Below, in pieces: positions 29,802 to 36,687 of a DNA stretch of 38,074 nt. The stretch spans positions 1-38,074 of the IMG/VR virus record IMGVR_UViG_3300045241_000012; one strand, 5' to 3'. The notes beneath the pieces were generated by a model that saw only the letters and a list, made by a program, of their open reading frames with translations, did no database searches and had not been told where the DNA came from. Both the position numbers and the translations under genes were made by a program. The stretch's first letter is position 1. Each line of letters opens with the position of its first letter. The stretch comes from a virus.

Positions 29802-30062
29802 TCAGGTACCGGTAGTTAACGGCTGAATTACTGTCTGGTTATTCGGCGCATCGAAGAAGAACCGCACCGACTGCACGATAGAGCTGAGCGCGGCGGTATT
29901 GGGTTTCTCCGTGAAGATGATCAAGTGGTGATCAAGTGTGTCGCCATAGGAAGCCTTGACGGGCTGGGCCGGATCGCCAATGACAATGGGGCACGGGCTC
30001 GTCACCACCTGGCTCGTGGCCACCGCGTTATCGCATAGTTGTTGAAAGTCCTGGAATGTCAT
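29802..30062 (-). CDS. small protein between two fibre genes
   Basis: An 86-residue protein with T-S-P-C-P-I-V-I-G-D-P near 21 and Y-G-D-T-L-D-H-H-L-I-I-F near 39. No family recognised. It lies 2 nt after the FnIII fibre stop and just before the spike start, so all three are co-translated. A small fibre-assembly protein or fibre tip is suggested by position only. Confidence 0.58.
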   Translation of the reverse strand: MTFQDFQQLCDNAVATSQVVTSPCPIVIGDPAQPVKASYGDTLDHHLIIFTEKPNTAALSSIVQSVRFFFDAPNNQTVIQPLTTGT

Positions 30063-30064
30063 CG

Positions 30065-31945
30065 TTAGGTCCAGCTACTGAAGGGCAGTCCCGCACCACC
30101 AGCATAGAGCGCGGTTCTCTCACCCGCGGTAAGTATGCGGCCTTTCCAGAAAGCAGCCTCATCAACGAGGCCGGTCGCCAGTTGAATATCCCCGGCATAG
30201 CATCCAAAGAAAACATCGGCAGCGTCACTTGTACCGAGTGGCGGCACAGGCGTGAAGGTATCGACGGGGCCATCGTTGACCTGGATGTTAATCGAGTTCG
30301 CCGCGTTATTGTGCCAGAAGACGATGAAGTACCACTGACCCGTTGCAGGTGAGCCGAGACTGTCTGCATTAAGTGTCGAGTAGGTTGAGCCGCCTCGAAC
30401 AAAGGAGCTGATGCGGTCTCCTGAGATCGTATAACCGACGCCATACTCATCAGCGCCCCCACCCGTCTTGCTCCAGAACTTCTGCTCTGTCGCCTTACTG
30501 TCAAGGTTGACCCATAGCGCCATCGTGTAATCAATCGGGCCTGTCTGGAGGCTTGTATTGCTTGTGGCTAGCAGATGATCTGCTGAGCTTGTGAAATGAG
30601 CGGCGTTGGAGATTTTCCCGGTGCCCGATCCTATGGCGCTAACAGGGACGAGATCGTTATGGTGAGCCGCAGGAGCGAAATCGAGACGCGCGGTTGAGGT
30701 GCCCGTCTCATCCATCTTCCACATCGAGATGAGACCCGTCAGCAGATCAGGCGGCGGCGCCGCTGTCGTGAATGTGCCAGTCACGGGGATTGCGGGATTG
30801 CCTGCTGCGTCCTTCGACTTCACCTGGTAGTGATAGAACTGACTCCCCACGAGGCCTGTCAGCGAAACTGCATGAGTCGTGACACCAGCAGTGGAAACAG
30901 GCGTGTTGGTAATCGGCGGCACGGTTGCCGTGCCATAGCTCGTATCGACGCTGTACCTGACCTCAGAGTCGGCGTTTTCGCTGGTCGTCCAGTTGATTAT
31001 TGCGGAGGTTTCCAAAATCGCTGTCACCGGCGGCACTGCAAGCGTGATAACGGGCGGCGTCGTGTCAGCGACCGCACCTGTCGTGAAAGTGTTATCCGGT
31101 GAGACCCGAAGAAGCGTGGCGGTATTCCGCGACTTCACGACGTAGTGATAACCCTGCGATGCGATCAGGCTGCTAATCGTGACACTATGGCTTTGCGTGA
31201 GCGTTGGATCGATGGTCGTCGATGTGCCGTAGCTCATGTCGGTGCTGTAAGCAACCTGCGAATCACTGAGGTCATCCGTGGTCCAGGTAATCGTGACGCT
31301 TGTCCCGGTGACTGTTGCCAGGATAGCGGTGATGTTCGGCGCAGTCGTATCAGCTGTCGCCGTGATCGCAACGATCTGGCCATACGCATTGATGCTGATG
31401 CGTGTCGGATTCAACCAGTCGCCGGCAACGCCTGAGATGGGCTGCATGCCGATGGTCCCGCTATCGGTGATCGGCCCACCAGTGAGTCCTGCGCCAGTGT
31501 TGATCTGAGTTACGCCCATGTCCGAGCCTCCTGCCTCGAAGGCTGCGAAGTCTGCCGCTGAAAGATAGCCATCCTGCGTTGCCGACGCCTTTGGAATCGA
31601 AAGCACATCACCCACGTAGACAAGCGGAGGCTCGACCAGCGTGCTTGCCGGCAGCGAGAAGTCGGGCACGAGCTCGCCCGATGGACCTGGCGGCACGGTG
31701 AATGCGCGGCCATCGGGGCAGTTCCAGAGAGCCGAGGCGCGAGCGGAGATGAAAGCAGTTCCGAGCTCTGGCAGGGTGAAGTGGAACGCACCGGCTGAAT
31801 CGGTGAGTGTAGTTTTCGGCCCAAGCAGAATGGGGTTTCCGCTCGCATCAAGGACTCTTTTGAGAACAACGAGCACATCAGGCGCAGGATCGCCGGCCTG
31901 ATCGTAGATGTAGGCGAAGGCATCGCATTGAGCGAGAGCAGCCAT
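30065..31945 (-). CDS. tail fibre with two fibronectin III domains and LamG-like end
   Basis: A 626-residue modular fibre. Residues about 8-110 form a carboxypeptidase-regulatory-like beta domain (Y-I-Y-D-Q-A-G-D-P-A-P-D-V-L-V). About 110-160 carry the fibre module L-S-I-P-K-A-S-A-T-Q-D-G-Y-L-S and N-T-G-A-G-L-T-G-G. Two fibronectin III domains follow (about 200-290 and 295-395, each with I-T-W-T-T/I-N-W-T-T and Y-H-Y-x-V-K-S-K/R). A concanavalin/LamG-like domain is last (about 405-626, L-I-S-M-W-K-M-D-E). It is the first gene of the late operon. No ribosome site precedes ATG 31945. Confidence 0.85.
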   Translation of the reverse strand: MAALAQCDAFAYIYDQAGDPAPDVLVVLKRVLDASGNPILLGPKTTLTDSAGAFHFTLPELGTAFISARASALWNCPDGRAFTVPPGPSGELVPDFSLPASTLVEPPLVYVGDVLSIPKASATQDGYLSAADFAAFEAGGSDMGVTQINTGAGLTGGPITDSGTIGMQPISGVAGDWLNPTRISINAYGQIVAITATADTTAPNITAILATVTGTSVTITWTTDDLSDSQVAYSTDMSYGTSTTIDPTLTQSHSVTISSLIASQGYHYVVKSRNTATLLRVSPDNTFTTGAVADTTPPVITLAVPPVTAILETSAIINWTTSENADSEVRYSVDTSYGTATVPPITNTPVSTAGVTTHAVSLTGLVGSQFYHYQVKSKDAAGNPAIPVTGTFTTAAPPPDLLTGLISMWKMDETGTSTARLDFAPAAHHNDLVPVSAIGSGTGKISNAAHFTSSADHLLATSNTSLQTGPIDYTMALWVNLDSKATEQKFWSKTGGGADEYGVGYTISGDRISSFVRGGSTYSTLNADSLGSPATGQWYFIVFWHNNAANSINIQVNDGPVDTFTPVPPLGTSDAADVFFGCYAGDIQLATGLVDEAAFWKGRILTAGERTALYAGGAGLPFSSWT

Positions 31946-31991
31946 GGCAAGAGCAGGGAAGGCAAGTGGATGGAAGGGCTGACGCGGGCAG

Positions 31992-32019
31992 GTTATACCA
32001 GATGTTGTGGTGCTGACAA
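31992..32019 (-). promoter_or_regulatory. late promoter for the structural operon
   Basis: On the minus strand TTGTCA (32019-32014), a 16-nt spacer and TATAAC (31997-31992) with an upstream TGG, an extended -10. Transcription would start about 40 nt ahead of the fibre gene at 31945. It directly follows the terminator of the early operon, so the late block has its own promoter. Confidence 0.68.
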
Positions 32020-32033
32020 GTGTTTAACGAAAA

Positions 32034-32061
32034 GCCGGCAAAAACCCCCGTCCTCGCCGGC
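32034..32061 (-). terminator. intrinsic terminator of the early operon
   Basis: On the minus strand GCCGGC (32061-32056), a 16-nt loop and GCCGGC (32039-32034), followed by TTTTCGTT. The stem is short but GC-only. It lies between the last early gene and the late promoter. Confidence 0.55.
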
Positions 32062-32110
32062 CCCCGTCCACTTGCGCCAATCCGTCGAAAAGCGCCCGCA
32101 GAATCATCTA

Positions 32111-32196
32111 ACGGGAAGCCGGGAGAACCACCCGTGGAAGCCGGCTTCCCGTCCACTAAGCGCCAAGGGTGTCAGCCCCGCTTCGGCGCTGGTGGA
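32111..32196 (-). other. two tandem long hairpins in the early-operon 3' region
   Basis: The 232 bp at 31966-32197 has no gene I can support. Hairpin 1 pairs ACGGGAAGCCGG (32111-32122) with CCGGCTTCCCGT (32141-32152), a perfect 12 bp. Hairpin 2 pairs TCCAC/AGCGCC (32152-32164) with GGCGCT/GTGGA (32185-32196), 11 bp with a small internal break. An imperfect direct repeat (about 25 bp, GCCGGC...CCCGTCCACT...GCGCCAA) occurs at 32056-32080 and 32140-32166. A stable 3' end, a small RNA or a protein-binding site are all possible. Confidence 0.6.
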
Positions 32197-32197
32197 G

Positions 32198-32428
32198 TCA
32201 GAAAGGGGGCATCAATCGTTCGAGTGTGGCGAGGACTTCGTTGAGCCCATCGATTGCTTCCTGGTCTTCCGCCGGATCATAGCGATCGAGTGAGTCCCGC
32301 ATCGATTCGCGCTTGGCGATTTCGCGCTTGATAGTTTCAATCTGCCGTTTGAGTGATTCGATATCTGGCACGGGCCACCTTTCATGCCACTCGAGCCATC
32401 GAGTTTTCAGTTCGTATGGTGACGGCAT
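32198..32428 (-). CDS. small coiled-coil protein, last gene of the early operon
   Basis: A 76-residue protein. Residues about 20-70 are coiled coil (I-E-S-L-K-R-Q-I-E-T-I-K-R-E-I). It ends L-E-R-L-M-P-P-F. The start overlaps the previous stop as TAATG. With the membrane protein before it, the arrangement (membrane-anchored helical protein, then a small coiled-coil protein) recalls a spanin-type pair, but there is no lipobox, so this is only a possibility. Confidence 0.6.
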   Translation of the reverse strand: MPSPYELKTRWLEWHERWPVPDIESLKRQIETIKREIAKRESMRDSLDRYDPAEDQEAIDGLNEVLATLERLMPPF

Positions 32429-32688
32429 TAGTTATCCCGGTAAGGCGCATCGTAGAACTGCGCGTATAGTTCCTTCGGCATCATGCGCTGCATAACCTCG
32501 AGGTCCGATATCAATCTCGCGTTATCGCGCTCGTACTTCGCGACGGCGGCAATAGCTTCATCGATGAGTTTCTTATCACGCAGTAACTTCGCCTCGAGCA
32601 TATTCACCTTATCGACTAACGGCGTGTAGAGTAACGTGGTGAATACCACGCCCACCGCAAAGCCGATGATGATGCCGAGCCAGATCAT
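32428..32688 (-). CDS. membrane-anchored coiled-coil protein, i-spanin candidate
   Basis: An 86-residue protein: a membrane anchor at residues 2-24 (W-L-G-I-I-I-G-F-A-V-G-V-V-F-T-T), then a helical coil (about 28-65, V-N-M-L-E-A-K-L-L-R-D-K-K). This topology fits an inner-membrane spanin or another anchored coil. AGGA lies about 7 nt from the ATG. It is translationally coupled to the next gene. It is the best candidate for a lysis protein in the early block, with low certainty. Confidence 0.6.
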   Translation of the reverse strand: MIWLGIIIGFAVGVVFTTLLYTPLVDKVNMLEAKLLRDKKLIDEAIAAVAKYERDNARLISDLEVMQRMMPKELYAQFYDAPYRDN

Positions 32689-32705
32689 TTGCTTTCCTGG
32701 AAAGA

Positions 32706-32789
32706 GGCACGGCAGTCCGCGTGGGAATCGCGCCCACTCCCCCTGCCCACAGTATGCTGTGGAGTAAAAGAACTCACGACTGCCGTGCC
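32706..32789 (-). ncRNA. cloverleaf-like structured element
   Basis: Between the 34-residue membrane gene and the anchored coil gene, GGCACGGCAGTC (32706-32717) pairs perfectly with GACTGCCGTGCC (32778-32789), a 12-bp closing stem. Inside, on the minus strand, are a GAGT/ACTC hairpin, CCACAG-CATA-CTGTGG (32762-32747), and GTGGG-CGCGATT-CCCAC (32737-32721), whose 5-bp stem and 7-nt loop match tRNA T-arm geometry. The closing stem and arm spacing do not fit a normal tRNA. A tRNA-like regulatory RNA, a processing site or an origin structure are candidates. It may be transcribed only within the early mRNA. Confidence 0.5.
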
Positions 32790-32791
32790 CC

Positions 32792-32896
32792 CTATACCCA
32801 CCGCCATGCCACGTAGAGAAGCAGGCCGATAATCAGGATCACGACGATCCACACGTCAGTGCCATCGGTTGGAAATGGACGGTAGATGCGTTTCAT
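32792..32896 (-). CDS. 34-residue single-TM peptide
   Basis: The peptide starts MKRIYRPFPTDGTDVW and continues into a membrane helix (about 15-31) ending Y-V-A-W-R-W-V. Its ATG overlaps the stop of the preceding small gene (ATGA). A longer reading to 32983 would give an N terminus that is only a shadow of that gene. No family known; small late or early membrane peptides are common in phages. Confidence 0.62.
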   Translation of the reverse strand: MKRIYRPFPTDGTDVWIVVILIIGLLLYVAWRWV

Positions 32897-33036
32897 TTCT
32901 TTGGAACGTGACACGGGCAGACGCACTCCGCTGCCGGATACTCGCCGAGATGATTGCGGCCCGCTGGATGCTGCCCTCGGCACGCCTTATGCGCATTCAC
33001 GCGGCACGGCAGGAATAGCTCACGCGATACTTTCAT
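32893..33036 (-). CDS. 47-residue cysteine/histidine-rich peptide
   Basis: A short gene linked by ATGA overlaps on both sides: it starts inside the stop of the replication initiator, and its TGA overlaps the next ATG. The protein has M-K-V-S-R-E-L-F-L-P-C at the start, then C-R-G-Q-H near 19-23, and E-C-V-C-P-C-H near 37-43. That gives a possible zinc site. It is translationally coupled in the early operon. Function unknown. Confidence 0.65.
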   Translation of the reverse strand: MKVSRELFLPCRVNAHKACRGQHPAGRNHLGEYPAAECVCPCHVPKK

Positions 33037-33758
33037 TTCGGTGATGCGATGCTTGCACGCAGCTGGTCAGCGATATCGTGCATCTCCGCCTTATCGAACT
33101 CAGCGGCGATGCGCTGTATCTCAGCCACGTCCACTGGCTTATCAGGCTGCTTTTTCATGACCTTGCCAGTATTGCCAAGAAATTCAGCAATCTCGTCATC
33201 GGCTTCGCCCGATCGCCAGATAGACTTCGCGAAGGCTTTAACGGATTTGATGTTCTTCAGCGAGGCAGCGTATTTCTCGCACTCTTTGAGGGAAAACCGG
33301 GATCCTGATGCTCTCTCGCTCGTCTTTTCCTGAGGCGGTTCCGCTGGTGGTGGCGTAGAGAGTCCATGATCCTTAAGTCCATGCTCCAATACATGAGAGT
33401 CCACCCGGCTTGCCGTGGAATTTCCTGTAATTTCACGGCAGGGCGGTAAGCCGAAGTTTGTTTCTTTGGGGTGCGGCCTTTGATGCTTCAGGAAGTTGAT
33501 GATTTGAATACACTTCTTGCCTTCCGCTTCATAGCGGGTGATGAGGCGAGCCTGAGCTAGGTTCTCTAATAGGGTCGGGATCGGCCACGAGTCGTATGGA
33601 AAGAGTTGGGCAGCAATTCGCATTGGACGATCCTGCAAGCGACCTTCGCAGTCTGCCAACGTCCAGAGACCGATAAAAAGCAGCCGCGCTTGGGCTGGCA
33701 GATTACCGATCTCTTCGTTTGAGAAGAAATCAGGCTTGATCGTCCGTATCCTCGGCAT
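33033..33758 (-). CDS. replication initiator-like protein (phage replisome organiser N-term)
   Basis: A 241-residue protein. The first 95 residues match the familiar phage replication N-terminal domain: M-P-R-I-R-T-I-K-P-D-F-F-S-N-E-E-I, L-P-A-Q-A-R-L-L-F-I-G-L-W-T-L-A-D-C-E-G-R-L, and a winged-helix continuation to I-I-N-F-L-K-H-Q-R-P-H-P-K-E. The middle is a Pro/Ser-rich linker (about 120-150) and the end is helical (D-K-P-V-D-V-A-E-I-Q-R-I). Such proteins bind the phage origin and recruit host replication factors. It is probably the key replication protein here, since no polymerase or helicase is present. Confidence 0.75.
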   Translation of the reverse strand: MPRIRTIKPDFFSNEEIGNLPAQARLLFIGLWTLADCEGRLQDRPMRIAAQLFPYDSWPIPTLLENLAQARLITRYEAEGKKCIQIINFLKHQRPHPKETNFGLPPCREITGNSTASRVDSHVLEHGLKDHGLSTPPPAEPPQEKTSERASGSRFSLKECEKYAASLKNIKSVKAFAKSIWRSGEADDEIAEFLGNTGKVMKKQPDKPVDVAEIQRIAAEFDKAEMHDIADQLRASIASPK

Positions 33759-33803
33759 TAACCACGGCCGTCCCTGTGTCTCTCACCGATTTATCAATCG
33801 GTT

Positions 33804-34334
33804 CTATTTCTCTCTCAGCCGCCGGAGATCTTCTTGGACTTCCTTCATCGCCTGTCGCTGAATATCAATCGAAATCTGGAAGGGCAGGGCATATTGTTTA
33901 CCAGTTCGCTCGAAATAGGCGGCAGTGACATAGCCTATGAGCTCATGATTGCCGGTGGTCTGACGTACGATACCGTCAATCATCTTCTTGAGTTGATTGA
34001 CCGAACACGTTAAGGCGTTTTTGCGAACGATATCACCTCTTTGGATTTCATAGCCTTCTTCAGCGAGGCTATCAACGTCCCGCTGATTTGCGGCGGTTGC
34101 CAGCGTCTTCACTGGATCTCTCGTTCGCTTCCTCTGCTCCCCGACAATTTCGAGGATTTCATAATGCAATCCCTTAGCCATCAACCGATCGGCGTAGTTT
34201 TCAACATAGCCAATCTTCCAGGCATATTGTTCCAATTCCTGAATCAAGATTGGGCGATCGTGAACGAGCGCTGTCAGCTCTCGATAATGATTGATTAGTT
34301 GGCGACGTAGGGTGATAGCCTTTGCTTCTGCCAC
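33804..34334 (-). CDS. early protein of unknown function
   Basis: A 176-residue helical protein. GTG start with GGAGG 6 nt upstream. Charged helices (T-L-R-R-Q-L-I-N-H-Y-R-E-L-T and A-M-K-E-V-Q-E-D-L-R-R-L-R) flank a middle with L-I-G-Y-V-T-A-A-Y-F-E-R-T-G-K-Q-Y. No family I recognise. It follows the ParB-like gene and precedes the replication initiator, so a DNA-processing role is possible. Confidence 0.68.
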   Translation of the reverse strand: MAEAKAITLRRQLINHYRELTALVHDRPILIQELEQYAWKIGYVENYADRLMAKGLHYEILEIVGEQRKRTRDPVKTLATAANQRDVDSLAEEGYEIQRGDIVRKNALTCSVNQLKKMIDGIVRQTTGNHELIGYVTAAYFERTGKQYALPFQISIDIQRQAMKEVQEDLRRLREK

Positions 34335-34346
34335 GGATGCCTCCTG

Positions 34347-35279
34347 TCAGTTGACTGCTCGGAATTTGCGATATTTCAACGCTGGAAACTGTTTTTCAAT
34401 TGCCACTCTCCATGATTGCAATTCTGCGATTGCCTCGCCGGACCGTTCATAAAGCCATTCGCCCTCTTCAAGGCACCAATCCGGCATCATCGTTTCTGGT
34501 GCTTCATCACCTCGAGCCTTGATAATGAAACTCATAAAACTATCCCAGGCGCTGGAAAGACGATGAATGACTTCGAGTTTCTTGAGCTGTCGATCCTTTT
34601 TGAGCTTGCCGCTAATCTCAGCACTCTCTTCGATCTGATCGGCGTCGAGATCTTCACGATCTTCTCGCGTCGATGCAGCTCGCTCACGGCGCACCTGCAT
34701 CTCAAACTCAATCTTGTCCGGAGCCTGCGTCGCCAGACGTTTAATGCGATCCCGTGATAATCCGCTTCGACCAGACAGAATTAAGTCCTTCGCTTCTTTA
34801 CCTGCCGTCTTGGCGACGATATCAACGGCTTTCGCAAATGCTGCGTCACGCTGGATCGTGCGCCCCACGACTCCCGTTGTCTCGGCCAATTCATCGCGAG
34901 TAGCACCAGAAACTAGGACACTTTGTCCTAGTTTTTCTGGTCTTCCTTCGCGCTTCTTTCGAGTCTCGTAGAGCCGCCCCCGAAGATATGCAGTCATCTC
35001 AGTTGACAGGTTGCGTCGACCAAGCTGGTTCTGAAGCATCCATTCTTCGGCGGCTAGTTCATCAGGAAATGAGAGCGCGACGACCTTGAATTCTTTATTG
35101 TGCTTTGAGCAGATCGCATGTCGATGATGGCCGTCGAGGAGAATATTGCGCTCAAGCCAGACAACGAGCGGATCGCGGCATTCTTCGCGAAGAATATTTT
35201 CTTCAAGCTGGCGATATTCGTCTTCACCGAGCGGCGAGATTAGATCCTTAAACTTCTGGTCAATGATAATTGGAGTCAT
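34347..35279 (-). CDS. ParB/sulfiredoxin-fold DNA-binding protein
   Basis: A 310-residue protein. Residues about 1-100 form a ParB-like N-terminal domain with L-V-V-W-L-E-R-N-I-L-L-D-G-H-H-R-H-A-I-C at 38-57, where ParB has its CTP-binding G-x-R-R box; here it is D-G-H-H-R-H. Residues about 115-200 carry an HTH-containing segment (R-D-E-L-A-E-T-T-G-V-V-G-R-T-I-Q-R-D, 129-146). The C-terminal 100 residues are charged helices. Such phage proteins may regulate transcription, recombination or partition. ATGA overlap with the gene before it. Confidence 0.8.
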   Translation of the reverse strand: MTPIIIDQKFKDLISPLGEDEYRQLEENILREECRDPLVVWLERNILLDGHHRHAICSKHNKEFKVVALSFPDELAAEEWMLQNQLGRRNLSTEMTAYLRGRLYETRKKREGRPEKLGQSVLVSGATRDELAETTGVVGRTIQRDAAFAKAVDIVAKTAGKEAKDLILSGRSGLSRDRIKRLATQAPDKIEFEMQVRRERAASTREDREDLDADQIEESAEISGKLKKDRQLKKLEVIHRLSSAWDSFMSFIIKARGDEAPETMMPDWCLEEGEWLYERSGEAIAELQSWRVAIEKQFPALKYRKFRAVN

Positions 35280-35569
35280 TTGTTCGGTTCCTCTGGTTCG
35301 AGGAGATAAGCCTTGACGTCCGTGATATCCATGTCCCCGTTAGACTCAAGGACTCTGAATTCCATCCATGTGCCATCGGTAAATAGGAGCCTACTGATAG
35401 CGCGATCAACATCGCGATCATTCACGTAGAATGCGTGCTGTTCGAGCTTCGCAATCGTTTTCCCTTCTACCTCAGACGATTTCAAACCTGGAACTCTGCG
35501 GACTTTACTGATCATCGATAGAATCATCCCTTCAAGTTGCTCAATTGGGCAGGTCAGAGGATCAGTCAT
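35276..35569 (-). CDS. early hypothetical protein
   Basis: A 97-residue protein with P-I-E-Q-L-E-G-M-I-L-S-M-I near 7, D-R-D-V-D-R-A-I-S-R-L-L-F near 52 and W-M-E-F-R-V-L-E-S-N-G-D-M near 67. No family recognised. It overlaps the HNH and ParB-like genes by 4 nt on each side, so it is embedded in a tightly coupled block. Confidence 0.68.
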   Translation of the reverse strand: MTDPLTCPIEQLEGMILSMISKVRRVPGLKSSEVEGKTIAKLEQHAFYVNDRDVDRAISRLLFTDGTWMEFRVLESNGDMDITDVKAYLLEPEEPNK

Positions 35570-35784
35570 TTTGTTATGTTCCGATGGCAGGCAACGCAGA
35601 GCACTTCGAGATCATCATCCCGCTCATGCCCTAACCGCTTATATGTCCTGTGATGAACCTGGAGCCATTCACCGCACCCGCACCGCTCACATGAGAAATT
35701 CGCCGCAACGAGTCGTCCAGCCCTGCGGCGATACCATTCCTTACTAACGATGTAAGCCCGATATTCATCGCTCAGCCACTTCAT
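35566..35784 (-). CDS. small HNH endonuclease
   Basis: A 72-residue HNH nuclease: S-K-E-W-Y-R-R-R near 14, C-E-R-C-G near 33, L-Q-V-H-H-R-T-Y near 42-49, D-D-D-L-E-V-L-C-V-A-C-H-R near 56-69. The four cysteines form a structural zinc site around the beta-beta-alpha-metal active site, with H45/H46, N-like D57 and H68. Small HNH proteins can assist packaging or resemble McrA/restriction nucleases. It is in the early operon, away from the terminase. Coupled on both sides by 4-nt overlaps. Confidence 0.85.
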   Translation of the reverse strand: MKWLSDEYRAYIVSKEWYRRRAGRLVAANFSCERCGCGEWLQVHHRTYKRLGHERDDDLEVLCVACHRNITK

Positions 35785-36038
35785 CGCTCGGTGTAATTGC
35801 GGGCATACGTCCGCCTGGTGAAGTAATCTTCACGCGTTTTAGCTACATCAATGCCATCAGCTTCACCGCTTATCTCCATCTCAAGCGCCTCTTTGAGCAC
35901 ACGCGGCAGCTCGGTTGTCTCGACGCCAAGGCGCTTGCAGATGCGCACGAAGTCCTTCGCCTTGACCATCGCGCGTGCGTTCTGCTCGGGCGTGGCACGT
36001 CCAATCAATTGCCTGAGATGTGCATCAGGTCGAATCAT
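35781..36038 (-). CDS. small early protein of unknown function
   Basis: An 85-residue protein, helical and charged: H-L-R-Q-L-I-G-R-A-T-P-E-Q-N near 7-20, L-P-R-V-L-K-E-A-L-E-M-E near 43. No family recognised. The start overlaps the preceding stop as TGATG and the end overlaps the HNH gene by 4 nt. Confidence 0.66.
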   Translation of the reverse strand: MIRPDAHLRQLIGRATPEQNARAMVKAKDFVRICKRLGVETTELPRVLKEALEMEISGEADGIDVAKTREDYFTRRTYARNYTER

Positions 36039-36472
36039 CAGAATGGCAATTCGATTTCCGGTTCACGTCGCGGTAATGGATAGCCGCTGCTGGTGCGTGC
36101 CGCATAAAGCGCGTCGGCCACCTTAAGCACCGCCAGGGCATTTCTTTGCTCGGCCTCGAGCATTTCGACACGAAACTCCATGCGTAGTCTCTCAAGCCGC
36201 GCCTGAAGTCGTAGCCGGTCCTGCTCGAGGTTGCCGAGCTCCGTTGCCAGTTCGGCATACTCTTCCGATTCGGCAAGCGTCGAAGCGATCGCAGCCTCAC
36301 GCTGCTTCTCATTCGTCAAAAGCAGCTTGCCGGTCTCAGGATCCTTGGCGGTGGTGACGTCAAGAGTGATCTGGAGCTCTAACGAACGCACCCTTGATCG
36401 CCTCTGTTTAATGCGTTCGTCAAAGGCAGCGAGCTCCAGAAACGTGTTCTCTATTTCTTCGGGGAGATTCAT
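36038..36472 (-). CDS. coiled-coil early protein with SSB-like PF tail
   Basis: A 144-residue protein that is largely coiled coil (about 15-115: Q-R-R-S-R-V-R-S-L-E-L-Q, then L-A-T-E-L-G-N-L-E-Q-D-R-L-R-L-Q-A-R-L-E-R-L). It ends R-R-E-P-E-I-E-L-P-F, resembling the acidic-hydrophobic tip of bacterial SSB. It lies two genes after the RecT-like gene. A recombination accessory is plausible. Coupled by 1-nt overlaps (TGATG). Confidence 0.68.
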   Translation of the reverse strand: MNLPEEIENTFLELAAFDERIKQRRSRVRSLELQITLDVTTAKDPETGKLLLTNEKQREAAIASTLAESEEYAELATELGNLEQDRLRLQARLERLRMEFRVEMLEAEQRNALAVLKVADALYAARTSSGYPLPRREPEIELPF

Positions 36473-36687
36473 CAGTCAGCAGCCTCCACCGGCGATACCT
36501 GGCGCACCATGCGTTTCGCCAATTCAATGCGCGCCGTCTCGCACTCATCAGCAGCGTTGATCAGATGTTTGTACATAGTCTCGCGCGGCATGACGACGCG
36601 ACCGGCGAGCTCCCGCCGCAGTGCGAATTGCACCTTCGTCAGCTCGTCCATTGCAGTCTGCACACGATCAAGAATGAGCTTCGACAT
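36472..36687 (-). CDS. small helical early protein
   Basis: A 71-residue protein with two helices (L-D-R-V-Q-T-A-M-D-E-L-T-K-V-Q and T-M-Y-K-H-L-I-N-A-A-D-E-C-E-T). No family recognised. Start overlaps the RecT-like stop as TAATG; stop overlaps the next start as TGATG. This block is clearly translated as a coupled series. Confidence 0.66.
   Translation of the reverse strand: MSKLILDRVQTAMDELTKVQFALRRELAGRVVMPRETMYKHLINAADECETARIELAKRMVRQVSPVEAAD

Noticed and set aside
31878-32156. 92-codon minus-strand frame ahead of the late operon
   Set aside because: It covers the promoter, terminator and inverted repeats and has a Cys/Pro/Ser-rich shadow-like composition.
32706-32789. True tRNA gene for the cloverleaf-like element
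   Set aside because: The closing stem is 12 bp, the T-like arm is not next to it, and the middle arm lacks a 7-nt anticodon loop.
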